A stretch of 64,000 bases of DNA from Haloferax sulfurifontis ATCC BAA-897 (GCF_000337835.1 NZ_AOLM01000021.1:1-64000); one strand, 5' to 3'; shown: positions 10,191 through 19,105, numbered from the stretch's first letter. The notes: generated by a model not told the origin, from the letters alone. Numbers and translations are program-made.

Positions 10191-11177
10191 GTGACCGCTC
10201 AAGACACCGGCCCCGAATCGGCGGACGTGGTCGTCGTCGGCGGCGGTCCCTCGGGATGCGCCGCGGCCGTCTTCACCGCGCGATACGGTCTCGACACCGT
10301 CGTTTTCGACCGGGGCAACGCCGCCTTCCGCCGGTGTGCGTACCTCGAAAACTACCTCGGTTTCCCCGCCGGCATCGGCGTGGACACCTTCACCGCGCTC
10401 GTGCACGAACACCTCGCCGAGGTCGGCGCGGACTACGTCGCCGACATGGTCGTCTCGGTCGAGCGACCGGGTGACGAGGGCGAGGCCGCGGATGCGAGCG
10501 AAAGCGAGTCGGACGCGTTCGATGCCGACGCCCGGCGGTTCGTCGTCCGCACGCAGGAGGGTCGCCGGGTCGAGGCCGACTGCGTCGTCGCCGCCGCGTG
10601 GTACGACGGCGACTACCTCCGCGGCCTCGACGACGACGACGCGATGTTCGAGGAACGCGACCACCACGGCGAGGTCCACGAGCACTTCGATTCCGACTAC
10701 GCCGACGACGGGCGGACCCCCGTCGAGGGGCTGTACGTCGCCGCGCCCTCGGGCGAGAGAAACGCGCAGGTCGGCATCGCGGCCGGACAGGGCGGTCACG
10801 TCGCCCGGTGTCTCATCGAGGACCGCCGGCGCGAGCGCGGCTTCCCCGGCGACCTCGCGCGCCACTACGACTGGCTCCGCGCCGACACCGAGTTCCAAGG
10901 CGAGTGGGGCGACCGCGACCGCTGGCGCGAGTGGTTCGACGGCGAGGTGCCGGCCGACGCCGACCTCGACGACGAGCGCCTCGCGGAACTCCGCGAGTCC
11001 TACATCGACCGGGCGTTCGACACCCGCCGGACCGACCACGAGGTCGAGGCCGCGGAACCCCGCGGCATCCGGCGACTCGTCGAGACAATCGGCACCGAGC
11101 GCGTCCTCGACGCCCTTCCCGACGAGGCGCTCGCTGACTACCTCGACGGGCGCGAACTCGGAGGTGTCGAGCAGTGA
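10191..11177 (+). CDS. FAD/NAD(P)-dependent oxidoreductase of an iron-uptake operon
   Basis: A 328-residue protein with an N-terminal Rossmann motif VVVVGGGPSGCAAAVF (residues 12-27) and a second acidic Arg sequence ending VVFDRG. It resembles the FAD half of thioredoxin reductase-like enzymes but has no C-x2-C redox pair; FRRCAYLENYLG has a single Cys. The C-terminal third is an acidic helical extension. The start is a GTG with GGGGAGG nine bases before it. The four-base overlap with a FecCD-type permease suggests a reductase that frees iron from a chelate, which is inference. Confidence 0.85.
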   Translation: MTAQDTGPESADVVVVGGGPSGCAAAVFTARYGLDTVVFDRGNAAFRRCAYLENYLGFPAGIGVDTFTALVHEHLAEVGADYVADMVVSVERPGDEGEAADASESESDAFDADARRFVVRTQEGRRVEADCVVAAAWYDGDYLRGLDDDDAMFEERDHHGEVHEHFDSDYADDGRTPVEGLYVAAPSGERNAQVGIAAGQGGHVARCLIEDRRRERGFPGDLARHYDWLRADTEFQGEWGDRDRWREWFDGEVPADADLDDERLAELRESYIDRAFDTRRTDHEVEAAEPRGIRRLVETIGTERVLDALPDEALADYLDGRELGGVEQ

Positions 11178-12289
11178 GCGGGACGACGCCGACCGAACAG
11201 TCCTCCGGGTCGGCGCTGACCCGGCTGTTCGGCTGGATTGACGGGTCGCTCCTGTCGCTTTGTCTCGCCAGCCTCGTCGTCGTCGTGGCCGGCGGCCTCG
11301 TGCAGGTCAGCTTCGGCGCGTTCTCGATGACTATCGCCGAGGCGTGGCGCGCCGTCTTCGACCCCGCGGTCATCTTCGACCCGCAAGTCTGGCAGGTGTT
11401 CCTCCTCGGCGGCGAACTCCCCGAACTCGGTCGACAGACGCTCATCGTCTGGAACATCCGGCTTCCGCGGGTGTTCGTCGCCATCATCGTCGGCGCGAAC
11501 CTCGCGATTTCCGGCGCAATCTTTCAGGCGGTCACGCGGAACGAACTGGCGAGTCCGTTCATCCTCGGCGTCTCGTCGGGGGCCGGACTGCTCATCCTCC
11601 TCACGCTCGTCGTCTTCTCGGGGCTCGCGGCGTACCTCCCGCTTCTGGCGGCGCTCGGCGGGATGTTCGCGTTCGTCCTCGTCTACCTCATCGCGTGGAA
11701 GAACGGCACCTCGCCGGTCAGGCTCGTCCTCGCGGGCGTCATCGTCGGCACCGTCTTCCAGAGCCTCCAGACGGGGCTTTTCTTCTTCGTCGACGATATC
11801 GGCGTCGTCCAGTCGGCCATCGCGTGGACGACCGGCTCGCTCACCGGCACGGACTGGGAGCAGGTCCGCATGGCCCTCCCGTGGTCCATCATCGCCGTCG
11901 CCCTCGCGCTCGGAAGCTCCCGACAGCTCAACGTCCTGCTTCTCGGCGAGCAGACCGCCCGCTCGCTCGGGATGTCCATCGAGAAGGTCCGGTTCGCCCT
12001 CTCGGGCGTCGCGGTCCTCGCGGCCGCGGCGAGCATCGCCGTCGCCGGCATCGTCGGCTTCGTCGGTCTCGTCGTCCCGCACCTCGTACGGAACGTGGTC
12101 GGGAGCGACTACAAGCGCCTCGTCGTCGGCTGTCTGTTCGCCGGCCCGGCGCTGATGGTCGCCGCCGACGTGGGCGCGCGCCTCGCGCTCAACCCGATTC
12201 AGCTCCCGGTCGGTGTCGTCACGGGCCTCGTCGGCGGGCCGTACTTCCTCTATCTCATGCGCAAACAGCAGAACATCGGTGAAGTGTGA
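11174..12289 (+). CDS. Iron-chelate (FecCD/BtuC-type) ABC transporter permease
   Basis: A 371-residue integral membrane protein with about nine or ten hydrophobic segments and the family signatures IRLPRVFVAIIVGANLAISG and GFVGLVVPHLVRN. The GTG start overlaps the previous stop (GTGA) and its own stop overlaps the ATPase start (TGATG), so the three genes are translated as a unit. No substrate-binding lipoprotein gene adjoins it, which is unusual for this transporter class. Confidence 0.93.
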   Translation: MSGTTPTEQSSGSALTRLFGWIDGSLLSLCLASLVVVVAGGLVQVSFGAFSMTIAEAWRAVFDPAVIFDPQVWQVFLLGGELPELGRQTLIVWNIRLPRVFVAIIVGANLAISGAIFQAVTRNELASPFILGVSSGAGLLILLTLVVFSGLAAYLPLLAALGGMFAFVLVYLIAWKNGTSPVRLVLAGVIVGTVFQSLQTGLFFFVDDIGVVQSAIAWTTGSLTGTDWEQVRMALPWSIIAVALALGSSRQLNVLLLGEQTARSLGMSIEKVRFALSGVAVLAAAASIAVAGIVGFVGLVVPHLVRNVVGSDYKRLVVGCLFAGPALMVAADVGARLALNPIQLPVGVVTGLVGGPYFLYLMRKQQNIGEV

Positions 12290-13170
12290 TGTCGAACCAG
12301 CAACCAGAGAACTCCCGACAGATGGCACACCACGGCGAAACGGCCGCTGACGACAGCGGCACCGCGAGCGTCGAAGGCGAGACCGACCGCGAGAGCGCGC
12401 TCACCGGCGACGCGCTCGAACTCTCGTATCCGACGAGCGAGGGCCCGGTCGTCGAGTGCGACCGAATCGACATCCCGCGCGGCGAAATCACGGCGCTCGT
12501 CGGGCCGAACGGCTCGGGCAAGAGCACGCTCCTGAAATCCCTCGCCAAACAGCTCTCGCCCGACAGCGGGAGCGTCTACCTCGACGGGAAGTCAATCTCC
12601 GAGTACGACGACAAGGCGTTCGCCCGCGAGTTGGGGATGCTCTCCCAACAGCACGACTCTCCCACGTCGCTCACCGTCGAGGACCTCGTCTACCACGGCC
12701 GGTACCCCCACCGGAGCTTCTTCGAGCAGGTCAACGAGGCCGACCACGAGGCGGTCGAGCGCGCCATCGACCTCGCGGGCGTCGAGCACATCCGCGACAA
12801 GCAGATCGGTAACCTCTCGGGCGGCCAGAGCCAACTCGCGTGGATTGCGATGGTGCTCGCACAGGACACCGACGTGCTCCTCCTCGACGAGCCGACGACG
12901 TACCTCGACTTACACCACCAGCTCCGCGTGTTGGAGACGGTCCGCCAGCTCAACGAGGAACGCGGCGTCACGGTCGCGGTCGTCCTCCACGACATCGCGC
13001 AGGCGGCGCGGTTCGCCGACTACCTCGTCGCCATGCAGGACGGCGAACTGTACGACTGGGGCCCGCCGCGGGAGGTCGTCACCGAGGAACTCCTCGCCGA
13101 CGTGTTCCGCGTCGAGGCCGCGGTCAACTACTCGCCCGACCCGGAAATCGTCCCGAAGCACTCGCTGTAG
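12289..13170 (+). CDS. Iron-chelate ABC transporter ATP-binding protein
   Basis: A 293-residue FepC/FhuC-like ATPase: Walker A GPNGSGKST, Q-loop LSQQHDSP, signature LSGGQSQLAWIAMVLAQ, Walker B VLLLDEPTTYLDL and switch His in VVLHD. About 40 acidic N-terminal residues precede the domain. It is the last gene of the operon controlled by the two TTAGG...CCTAA sites. The substrate is probably a ferric chelate; cobalamin is the main alternative, since BtuD is closely related. Confidence 0.93.
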   Translation: MSNQQPENSRQMAHHGETAADDSGTASVEGETDRESALTGDALELSYPTSEGPVVECDRIDIPRGEITALVGPNGSGKSTLLKSLAKQLSPDSGSVYLDGKSISEYDDKAFARELGMLSQQHDSPTSLTVEDLVYHGRYPHRSFFEQVNEADHEAVERAIDLAGVEHIRDKQIGNLSGGQSQLAWIAMVLAQDTDVLLLDEPTTYLDLHHQLRVLETVRQLNEERGVTVAVVLHDIAQAARFADYLVAMQDGELYDWGPPREVVTEELLADVFRVEAAVNYSPDPEIVPKHSL

Positions 13171-13233
13171 CGGGTCGACCCGTTTCGTTCCGTGCGGCCG
13201 CTCGGCAGAAGCGACTCGACACGCCCCGTGCGC

Positions 13234-13707
13234 CTACTGGACGGCGACGATTTCGATGTCGAAGACGAGCGTCTTCCCCGCGAGTTCGTGGTTGAAGTCC
13301 ACCTCGACCTCGTCGTCTCGGACGGCGATAACGTCGCCGTGAAGCCCGTTTTCGGCGTGGACGTGCAGGCCGACCTCGGGCGTCTCGCCGACCATCCCCT
13401 CGAACGTCTCGGGGTCGTAGGTTCGGATTCGGTCGGGGTCGAACTCGCCGTAGGCGTCTTCCGGCGGGACGGTCACGGTCGCCTCCTCGCCGGCCGACAT
13501 CCCGACGACGGCCTCGTCGAGCCCCGGAATTATCTGGCCCGCGCCGACGACGAACGTCTGGGGGGCGTAGTCGTCGCGGTCCTTCTCTTGGGCGTCGAAC
13601 AGGCCGCGTTCGACCGCCACCTCGTACCGCGAGGTGTTGAAGACGGTCCCGTCTTCGAAGCGTCCGACGTACGCGAGCGCGACTCGGTCTCCCGACTCGA
13701 TTGCCAT
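13234..13707 (-). CDS. FKBP-type peptidyl-prolyl cis-trans isomerase (SlyD-like)
   Basis: A 157-residue FKBP with VGAGQIIPGLDEAVVGMSAGEE, the core of the FKBP domain, an inserted flap, and FNHELAGKTLVFDIEIV at the C terminus, as in SlyD. It is a cytoplasmic folding helper. ATG 13707 gives the normal start MAIESGDRVAL. It converges with the iron operon. Confidence 0.93.
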   Translation of the reverse strand: MAIESGDRVALAYVGRFEDGTVFNTSRYEVAVERGLFDAQEKDRDDYAPQTFVVGAGQIIPGLDEAVVGMSAGEEATVTVPPEDAYGEFDPDRIRTYDPETFEGMVGETPEVGLHVHAENGLHGDVIAVRDDEVEVDFNHELAGKTLVFDIEIVAVQ

Positions 13708-13770
13708 AGCGGGGGTCGGCGGAGGACGCGCATAAAAGTCGTCATCGAGGCGTCCCACCGGGGGTTCGCG

Positions 13771-14535
13771 TCAGTCGCCCGTGCTCATCTTCCGGGCGTG
13801 TTGCGGGGGGAGTCGGAGCTCGTCGAGTCCGGGGAGGTGTTCGATGTTGTAGACGACTTGCAGGTCGTCGGTCACCGGGAGGCTGATACACGACAGCCGG
13901 ACGCCCTGGTCCAGCATCTCCTCCGAGAGGATGTGGTTCGAGGGCATCTTCACCTCGCCGTCGACGACCGCCACCGCGCAGTTCGCACAGGCCCCGCCGC
14001 GGCAGGCGAAGGGCCAGCTGTGGCCGGCGTCCTCGGCCGCTTTCAGGAGGTTGGTCCGCGGCTCGACGAACACCTCGCCGTAGGCGTCGCCGTCGAGGCC
14101 GCTCTCGGCGGCCTTCTCGAAGAGGTCGTCGTCGGTGAGCGACCAGCCGCGGTCGGTGAGCACGTCGTAATCGAGGAACTCGACCCGCGCTCCACGCCGT
14201 TCGGGTTCGGGCTCCGGGTCGGCGTCGACGCCAGCGCCCTCGCCGCCGGTCCCGTTTTCGGCGCGGCCGTTCCGGGCGGCACCGGCGTCGTGCCGTCCGT
14301 TTCGGGCCGCGCTCTCGTCGGTCGGGCGGCGGGCGTCCGTCTCGACGGGTTCGAGTTCGTCGCCGGGCTCGTAGCCGCCTCGAATCGCCTCGTAGGCCGT
14401 CCGAACCGCCTGAAATTCCTCCGCCGACCCGCCGTGGTCCGGGTGGGCCGACTTCACCCGCCGACGGTACGCGTCGACGAGTTCGTCCTCGTCTGCGTCC
14501 GGGTCGATGCCGAGCGTCTCGAACGGGGAGTCCAC
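13771..14535 (-). CDS. DnaJ-domain and 2Fe-2S ferredoxin fusion protein
   Basis: A 254-residue protein. Residues 1-60 are a J domain (FETLGIDPDADEDELVDAYRRR, then the HPD motif in AHPDHGG). An acidic, low-complexity linker follows. The C terminus is a plant-type ferredoxin with CRGGACANC and the fourth Cys in VRLSCISL. The GTG at 14535 gives the start VDSPFETLG. The J domain may recruit Hsp70 to an electron carrier or help iron-sulfur assembly; this is inference. Confidence 0.9.
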   Translation of the reverse strand: MDSPFETLGIDPDADEDELVDAYRRRVKSAHPDHGGSAEEFQAVRTAYEAIRGGYEPGDELEPVETDARRPTDESAARNGRHDAGAARNGRAENGTGGEGAGVDADPEPEPERRGARVEFLDYDVLTDRGWSLTDDDLFEKAAESGLDGDAYGEVFVEPRTNLLKAAEDAGHSWPFACRGGACANCAVAVVDGEVKMPSNHILSEEMLDQGVRLSCISLPVTDDLQVVYNIEHLPGLDELRLPPQHARKMSTGD

Positions 14536-14683
14536 ATCGGGGCTAGTAGGAACTCGCGAGCATAAATCCACGGCCACCGGCCGTCTCGTCGTGGTTTACT
14601 CCTCGAATCGGAGCGCGACGGGGGACGCCTGAGCGCGGCCGCGAGCCGCGGTGGTTTTGTAGCGGGCCTCGCTTGCTTCGGGT

Positions 14684-15685
14684 GTGAGACGCGGGGTTCG
14701 GTTCGCCGTCGGCGCGGGACTCGGCATCGGAGCGCTCGCGGCGTATCTCTGGTACGTCGGGCCGGGAGAGGTCGGCTCGCGCGTCGCGGCCGTCGCCCCG
14801 TGGGCCGTCGCCGTCGTCTGCTGTCTGATGCTCGCCGAGGCGACCGTCGACGGCCTCGGCGTCTGGGCGTCGGTGCGCCCCCTCCGGGGCGGACTCTCGC
14901 CGCGCGCGAGCGTCCAGTTCGCGTTCGCCGGCGACTTCTTCGACGTGCTCAGCCCCGCCGGCCCGGTGAGTTCGGAGCCAATCATGGCGCAGTTCTTCGG
15001 CGTCGCGACCGAGACGAGCTACAGCGAGGCCCTCGGCGTCCGCGGCGTCGCCAAGTACGTCAAGTCCGCGGCACAGCTCCTCCTGTCGGTCGCCATCGTC
15101 GGCGTCCTCTTTCTCGACGCGCCGACGCCGCGGTTCGTCCTCGTGACGCTCGCTGGCGCGGTCGCCGCGCTGTTGGTCGTCGGTGCCGCGCTCGTCTGGG
15201 CCCGAGACGCGCTGTCGGCGGTCGTCGTCGCGGTCCTGACTCCGGTCGTTCGCGTCGTCAGCGGCGTCACCCGCGAGACCCCGCTCGGCCGCGACGCCGT
15301 CGCCGACGCGGTCGAGCGGTTCTGGGAGCGCGTCGTCCGCTTCCGCGACGCGCCGGAACTCCTCGGCGTCATCGCGCTCAGCGGCGTCTTCGAGCAACTG
15401 CTCACGTCGCTCGCGCTCTGGGTCGCGCTCGCCGGCACCGGCACGACCGTGGCGTTCCTCCCGATTGTCGCCGTCATCCCGCTCCCGCAGGCGGCGAGCG
15501 TCGTCCCCGTTCCGGGGAGTCTCGGCGCGTACGACGTGCTTCTCGCGGGCGCGCTCAGCCTCACGACGGGCGCGCCGGCCGCGGGCGCGGCCGCGGCGGT
15601 TCTCGTCGTGCGGACGTTCGAACTCCTCGTCTCGCTCGGCTGTGGCGGCGTCGCAACCGGCTTCCTCCGCGGCTTTCGGGCCTGA
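14684..15685 (+). CDS. UPF0104/LPG synthase-type membrane protein (flippase-like)
   Basis: A 333-residue protein with about eight transmembrane helices and the family's central pattern (VQFAFAGDFFDVLSPAGPVSSEPIM and PGSLGAYDVLLAGALS). Members act as lipid or glycolipid flippase-like proteins or as the membrane half of lysyl-PG synthase; no soluble synthase domain is present. The start is a GTG at 14684. It is a single gene divergent from the DnaJ-ferredoxin gene. Confidence 0.85.
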   Translation: MRRGVRFAVGAGLGIGALAAYLWYVGPGEVGSRVAAVAPWAVAVVCCLMLAEATVDGLGVWASVRPLRGGLSPRASVQFAFAGDFFDVLSPAGPVSSEPIMAQFFGVATETSYSEALGVRGVAKYVKSAAQLLLSVAIVGVLFLDAPTPRFVLVTLAGAVAALLVVGAALVWARDALSAVVVAVLTPVVRVVSGVTRETPLGRDAVADAVERFWERVVRFRDAPELLGVIALSGVFEQLLTSLALWVALAGTGTTVAFLPIVAVIPLPQAASVVPVPGSLGAYDVLLAGALSLTTGAPAAGAAAAVLVVRTFELLVSLGCGGVATGFLRGFRA

Positions 15686-15746
15686 GGCGAGTTGGTCGGC
15701 CCCCGTCGCGGCGGCGTGAGAGGTGATGAGAGGAGCGAAAAGCGAG

Positions 15747-16722
15747 TCAGTCGGCGGTGCGCTCGTGGATGGGGACGCTCGCCAGCCCGACCGCGTTAGA
15801 CTTCGAGGAGACCGAGAGCGTCGCGTGCCAGCCCCCCTCGGCCGGCGTGACGTGCAGGGAGACGGGGCTTCCACGACGACGCGCGGCGGTAGAGCTCGAC
15901 GACGACCGGCAGTACCGGGAGCCGGCCCTCGCGCGCCGAGAGGGCGTAGCCTTCGAGGGTCAACTCCGCCGACCTCGTGCCGGCGTCCGGGCCGGGCCGC
16001 CACGCCGAACAGCTGTACGACTCCACGAGGCCGAGCCGTTCCATCTCCACCAGCGTCGCCTCCAGCGCCCCCGCGGAGTCGGGCCGCGACGCGAGATGCG
16101 AGGCGGCGCGTTCGAGCACGTCCGCCTGCTCGGCCGACGGGAGGTGCACGTGGAGCGCGGTCGCCATGCTCTCCAACAGCCGCAGACAGAGGTCGTCCGC
16201 GCTGGACACCGTCTCCGCGAGGTCGAAGTACGCGTCCATCACCGCGGTCTCGACCGCCCGGTGGCCGGCGTCCACGAGTGCTTCGAACACCGCCGCCGCG
16301 ACCCGGTGACAGAACTCGACCCGCTCGGCGCGGTCGCCGCCGTCCACACACGCCGCGCGGCCGTCCGCGTCGGGTCCGAGGTCGAGGTCGCAAGACGGGT
16401 TCGGGAGCCCCGGCGTCGCCCCGGCGGTCGCCCACCCCTCCGCGGGCGCATTCGCGCTCGCGCCGCCGCCCCCCGACCGCGCCTCGTGCTCCGAGACGAT
16501 GAGGTCGTAGTACGGGACCTTCGGGTCGTACCGCCGGAGCGCGGAGCGGTACTTCCTCGCCGCGCGCGCGGCGGCCTCGGCGGTCGCGCGGTCCTCGAAC
16601 CGGAGGCCGTCGACCGGAACGGGTCGCTCCCCGGTCCGTCCGCAGACGAGCTCGTAGCTCCCGTCGTCGCTCGCGAGCGATTCGATGTGGGTCCGTATCT
16701 GGGTGAGTGTCGTGCCGACCAT
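15747..16722 (-). CDS. Haloarchaeal DUF7551-like protein with a C-terminal frameshift
   Basis: The N terminus (VGTTLTQIRTHIESLASDDGSY, VCGRTGERPVPVDGLRFEDRATA) recalls a haloarchaea-specific family I know as DUF7551. The middle contains a helical winged-helix-like region. As written, the frame stops at 15796. Removing one base from the G run at 15864-15867 restores a tail, SLHVTPAEGGWHATLSVSSK through VPIHERTAD, ending at 15747-15749. I therefore give the full intended extent. A DtxR-like operator lies 72 bases upstream of ATG 16722, suggesting iron control. Function unknown. Confidence 0.72.
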
Positions 16723-17075
16723 GATGTGTCAGTGTGTCCGTTCGCGGGTCGTCGCCGACGCCGCGGTCCGTTCGTCGCTCGCTCGACACATTGTTTAGGC
16801 GGGCCTAAAACGTATTGGTTCGAGCGGTCGCTCGGGAGGCCGCCCGAGACGCGCTTCCCTCGGTCGTCTGCCCTCGTTATCGCACCCGTGTCGGTCGGTC
16901 TCGATTCGAATTTGGGCCTAATTTGTGCCCCTCTCGGGGGCAACTCTGCGTCGAGTTCGGCGAATCATTATCCGCCGTTACGCGGGTAGATTCGATAGAT
17001 GACGCACTCGACGAACTGCGAGACGAACACGCCCTCGATGACCGGCCGCGGGACGACCGCGACGGGCGCGCGACG
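16723..17075. other. Divergent intergenic region
   Basis: The spacer holds iron operator 3, the partial CCTAA site and a TCATTA TATA-like box (16965-16970). It also holds two short leader-like ORFs: 20 codons leftward, 16791 down to 16729, ending six bases before ATG 16722; and 26 codons rightward, 16999-17079, whose TGA overlaps ATG 17076. No larger gene is supported: the long rightward frame here includes rare codons and lacks a good start. Confidence 0.5.
16794..16809. promoter_or_regulatory. DtxR/Idr-type iron operator 3
   Basis: TTTAGG-CGGG-CCTAAA has the same 6-4-6 architecture as the site at 10066. It lies upstream of the DUF7551-like gene (leftward) and well upstream of the small regulator gene (rightward). 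A partial copy, GGGCCTAA, occurs at about 16914-16921. Confidence 0.65.
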
Positions 17076-17465
17076 ATGACGACCCACAACCGCACCACGA
17101 GAACGCCGGCGCTCCAGCAGACGACGACAGATGCACGTCACGAACACCGGCGGAGCAAAACGGGAGCGCAGATGAGGCAGTTGTTGTGGTGGCTCGTCGG
17201 CGGGACCCGCGGCGGGAAGAACCGCCTCAGAATCATCCGCGCGCTGAACGAGCGCCCGATGAACACGAACCGGCTCTCGAACGAACTCGACTTGAACTAC
17301 AAGACCGTCCAGCACCACCTGGAGATGCTCACGGAGAACGGCGTCCTCACCACCAGCGGCGAGGAGTACGGCAAGCTGTTCTTCCTGACGCCGGAGATGG
17401 ACGACAACCTCGACCTCCTCGACGACATCGCGGAACAGACCGATATCGAGGACGAGGATGCATGA
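17076..17465 (+). CDS. ArsR-like winged-helix regulator
   Basis: A 129-residue protein with a winged helix: NRLRIIRALNERPMNTNRLSNELDLNYKTVQHHLEMLTENGVL, the usual haloarchaeal ArsR-type DNA-binding core. It has no metal-binding Cys pair and ends in an acidic helix. The N-terminal 30 residues are Thr/Arg-rich and could be partly non-coding; ATG 17172 is an alternative start. It overlaps the following membrane protein by eight bases, a pairing common in haloarchaea that suggests a membrane-linked signal. Confidence 0.8.
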   Translation: MTTHNRTTRTPALQQTTTDARHEHRRSKTGAQMRQLLWWLVGGTRGGKNRLRIIRALNERPMNTNRLSNELDLNYKTVQHHLEMLTENGVLTTSGEEYGKLFFLTPEMDDNLDLLDDIAEQTDIEDEDA

Positions 17466-17874
17466 AACCGCGGCGCTCCGGCGAACCGCCGGGTACACCG
17501 CGGTCGCCGTCGCCGCCTCGCTGGGCGTCGTGTTCTCGCTCCCCGAGGCGGGGCTCCCGATGTTCTTCGACCCGCGGACCCCGCTTTTCGGCGCGCTCGT
17601 GCAGACGAAGCTGTTCTTCTCGACGTTCACGACGCTCTTACTGCTCGTCCTGCTCGCGACGTACGGCCGCGTCTACCGCGAGTTCCCGAACCGCTTCACG
17701 CTGAGTCTCATCCTCTTTACCGTCGCGCTGTTGTTGCACGCGGTCACGTCGAACCCGTTTCTCCCGCTGTTGTTGGGGTTCGGCCGCGGCGTCGAACTCG
17801 GACCTTTCACGTATCTCCCGGACCTCTTTACGAGCGTCGCGGTGGTCATCCTCCTGTACCAGAGCCACAAGTAG
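17458..17874 (+). CDS. Four-TM membrane protein paired with winged-helix regulator
   Basis: A 138-residue integral membrane protein with four hydrophobic segments, for example YTAVAVAASLGVVFSL, STFTTLLLLVLLATYG and LSLILFTVALLLHAV. It ends in VVILLYQSHK. It starts inside the end of the regulator gene, so the two are translationally coupled and probably work together, the membrane protein perhaps sensing or sequestering. It resembles the haloarchaeal DUF7521-type family, from memory only. Confidence 0.8.
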   Translation: MHETAALRRTAGYTAVAVAASLGVVFSLPEAGLPMFFDPRTPLFGALVQTKLFFSTFTTLLLLVLLATYGRVYREFPNRFTLSLILFTVALLLHAVTSNPFLPLLLGFGRGVELGPFTYLPDLFTSVAVVILLYQSHK

Positions 17875-17989
17875 GGGCCGCCGCCCGCGATTGGGCCGTC
17901 CGAACTCGGTGGGAGTTGCGCCTCATCCGGCCCCGAATTGGTCGTAAGTTCGGAAATCGAATTTCACCGTTCGACCCGCACCTCGAACC

Positions 17990-18223
17990 ATGAGTTCCGG
18001 TAGTGCCCCGTCCAAGCGAGACCGCCTCGAACAGTACCTCTCGGCGCGCGCCTCGGAGGGAGCGTTCCACTTCAAGAGCAGACACATCGCCGACGAGATC
18101 GGACTGTCTTCGAAGGAAATCGGGTCGCTCGTCGGGAGGCTTCAACGCGAGGCGGAGGCCGCTCGCATCTCCCAGTGGGGGTACACCCGCGGCACCACGT
18201 GGTACGTCGAGCCCGCCGACTGA
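17990..18223 (+). CDS. Small haloarchaeal winged-helix protein (DUF7123-like)
   Basis: A 77-residue protein with a compact helix-turn-helix (HFKSRHIADEIGLSSKEIGSLVGRLQREA) and a beta-wing ending WGYTRGTTWYV. It is widespread in haloarchaea and probably binds DNA, but no target is known. GAAATC and TTCACC in the 40 bases upstream are the only promoter-like sequences. Confidence 0.82.
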   Translation: MSSGSAPSKRDRLEQYLSARASEGAFHFKSRHIADEIGLSSKEIGSLVGRLQREAEAARISQWGYTRGTTWYVEPAD

Positions 18224-18565
18224 GTTGCGAGGCGCTTGCCCGACGGCGGCGCAAAAGAGTGTTGGTGGGATTCCGGCCCGAAGTGGCAGGGCAACCGGGT
18301 CCGAGACGGTGCGTCAGTCCGGGCCGACAGGGGAGACGGGGAACGCGGCGGCCGACGACCGGCCGAGCGACCGTGGGGTGGTGCTCGGCGGACGCGGCGC
18401 GCCGCCGACGGGGTCCGTCACAGAGAGGGGAGTTCTGTTCCCCGTCTACACATGAGCTAACGGTGAAATAGCGGTTTTCCGAACTTCGGGACAACACCGA
18501 CCGAACTCTCGCCGAACTCCGTTCGGATTACACCCAATTCTCGCTCGCGGCGACCCGCGACTCGG
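18224..18565. other. Convergent intergenic spacer
   Basis: A 342-base GC-rich spacer between two convergent genes. Several short frames are open, but all are Arg/Gly-rich shadows without acidic bias, so I see no gene. GGTTTTCCG near 18471-18480 is a weak T-rich terminator candidate. Confidence 0.4.
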
Positions 18566-19105
18566 TCACGACGCGTCGTTGGCGTCTTCGCCCGGTCTGT
18601 AGAACGTTCGGTGGAACATCTTGTAGGAATCGGTGATGGGGACGATGGTGTAGGTGTCGACCACGTCGCTGTCTTGGAGGAGTTCGCGGACGTAGCTGTT
18701 GATACTGCTCAAAGAAGACTGCCAGACGCGAATCAGCAGGTCGTACTCGCCGATACATTCGGCGACCTCGTACACCAGCCCCTCGTCGAGGAGGCGCTCG
18801 ATGAACGCCGTAATCTCGTCGTTCGTGGCGTGGTTGTCGTAGGAGATGTGGACCTCGGCGTAGGGGTAGTTGGCCGCCCGAAAGACCAACAGCGCGAAGA
18901 TTTCGAGAATGCCGTCTTCTTGGAGCATCTTGCGCCGCCGCCGCGCGGCCGTCCGCGAGAGCCCGACGCGGTCGGCCAACTCCGTGTCCGAGATGCGCCC
19001 GTCTTTGTTCAGCTCGCGGAAGATGAGGACGTCCTTTTTGTCCATCCGGTCTTCGAGAAGCTCGACAACGCGCGGGTCCTCCATCCACTCCTGCGAATCG
19101 GGCAT
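18566..19105 (-). CDS. Lrp/AsnC-family transcriptional regulator
   Basis: A 179-residue Lrp-type regulator: helix-turn-helix LIFRELNKDGRISDTELADRVGLSRTAARRRRKML (roughly residues 27-60) and a C-terminal RAM domain (EIFALLVFRAAN...VAECIGEYDLLIRVW). ATG 19105 is preferred; an in-frame ATG at 19138 is possible but lies within the TATA-like CATATATATG. The gene runs away from the big amino-acid or peptide operon at 20 kb and is a candidate regulator of it, which is inference only. Confidence 0.9.
   Translation of the reverse strand: MPDSQEWMEDPRVVELLEDRMDKKDVLIFRELNKDGRISDTELADRVGLSRTAARRRRKMLQEDGILEIFALLVFRAANYPYAEVHISYDNHATNDEITAFIERLLDEGLVYEVAECIGEYDLLIRVWQSSLSSINSYVRELLQDSDVVDTYTIVPITDSYKMFHRTFYRPGEDANDAS

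Noticed and set aside
18236-18460. Small rightward frame after the DUF7123-like gene
   Set aside because: Arg/Gly-rich with no acidic bias and no promoter or ribosome-binding site; treated as non-coding.
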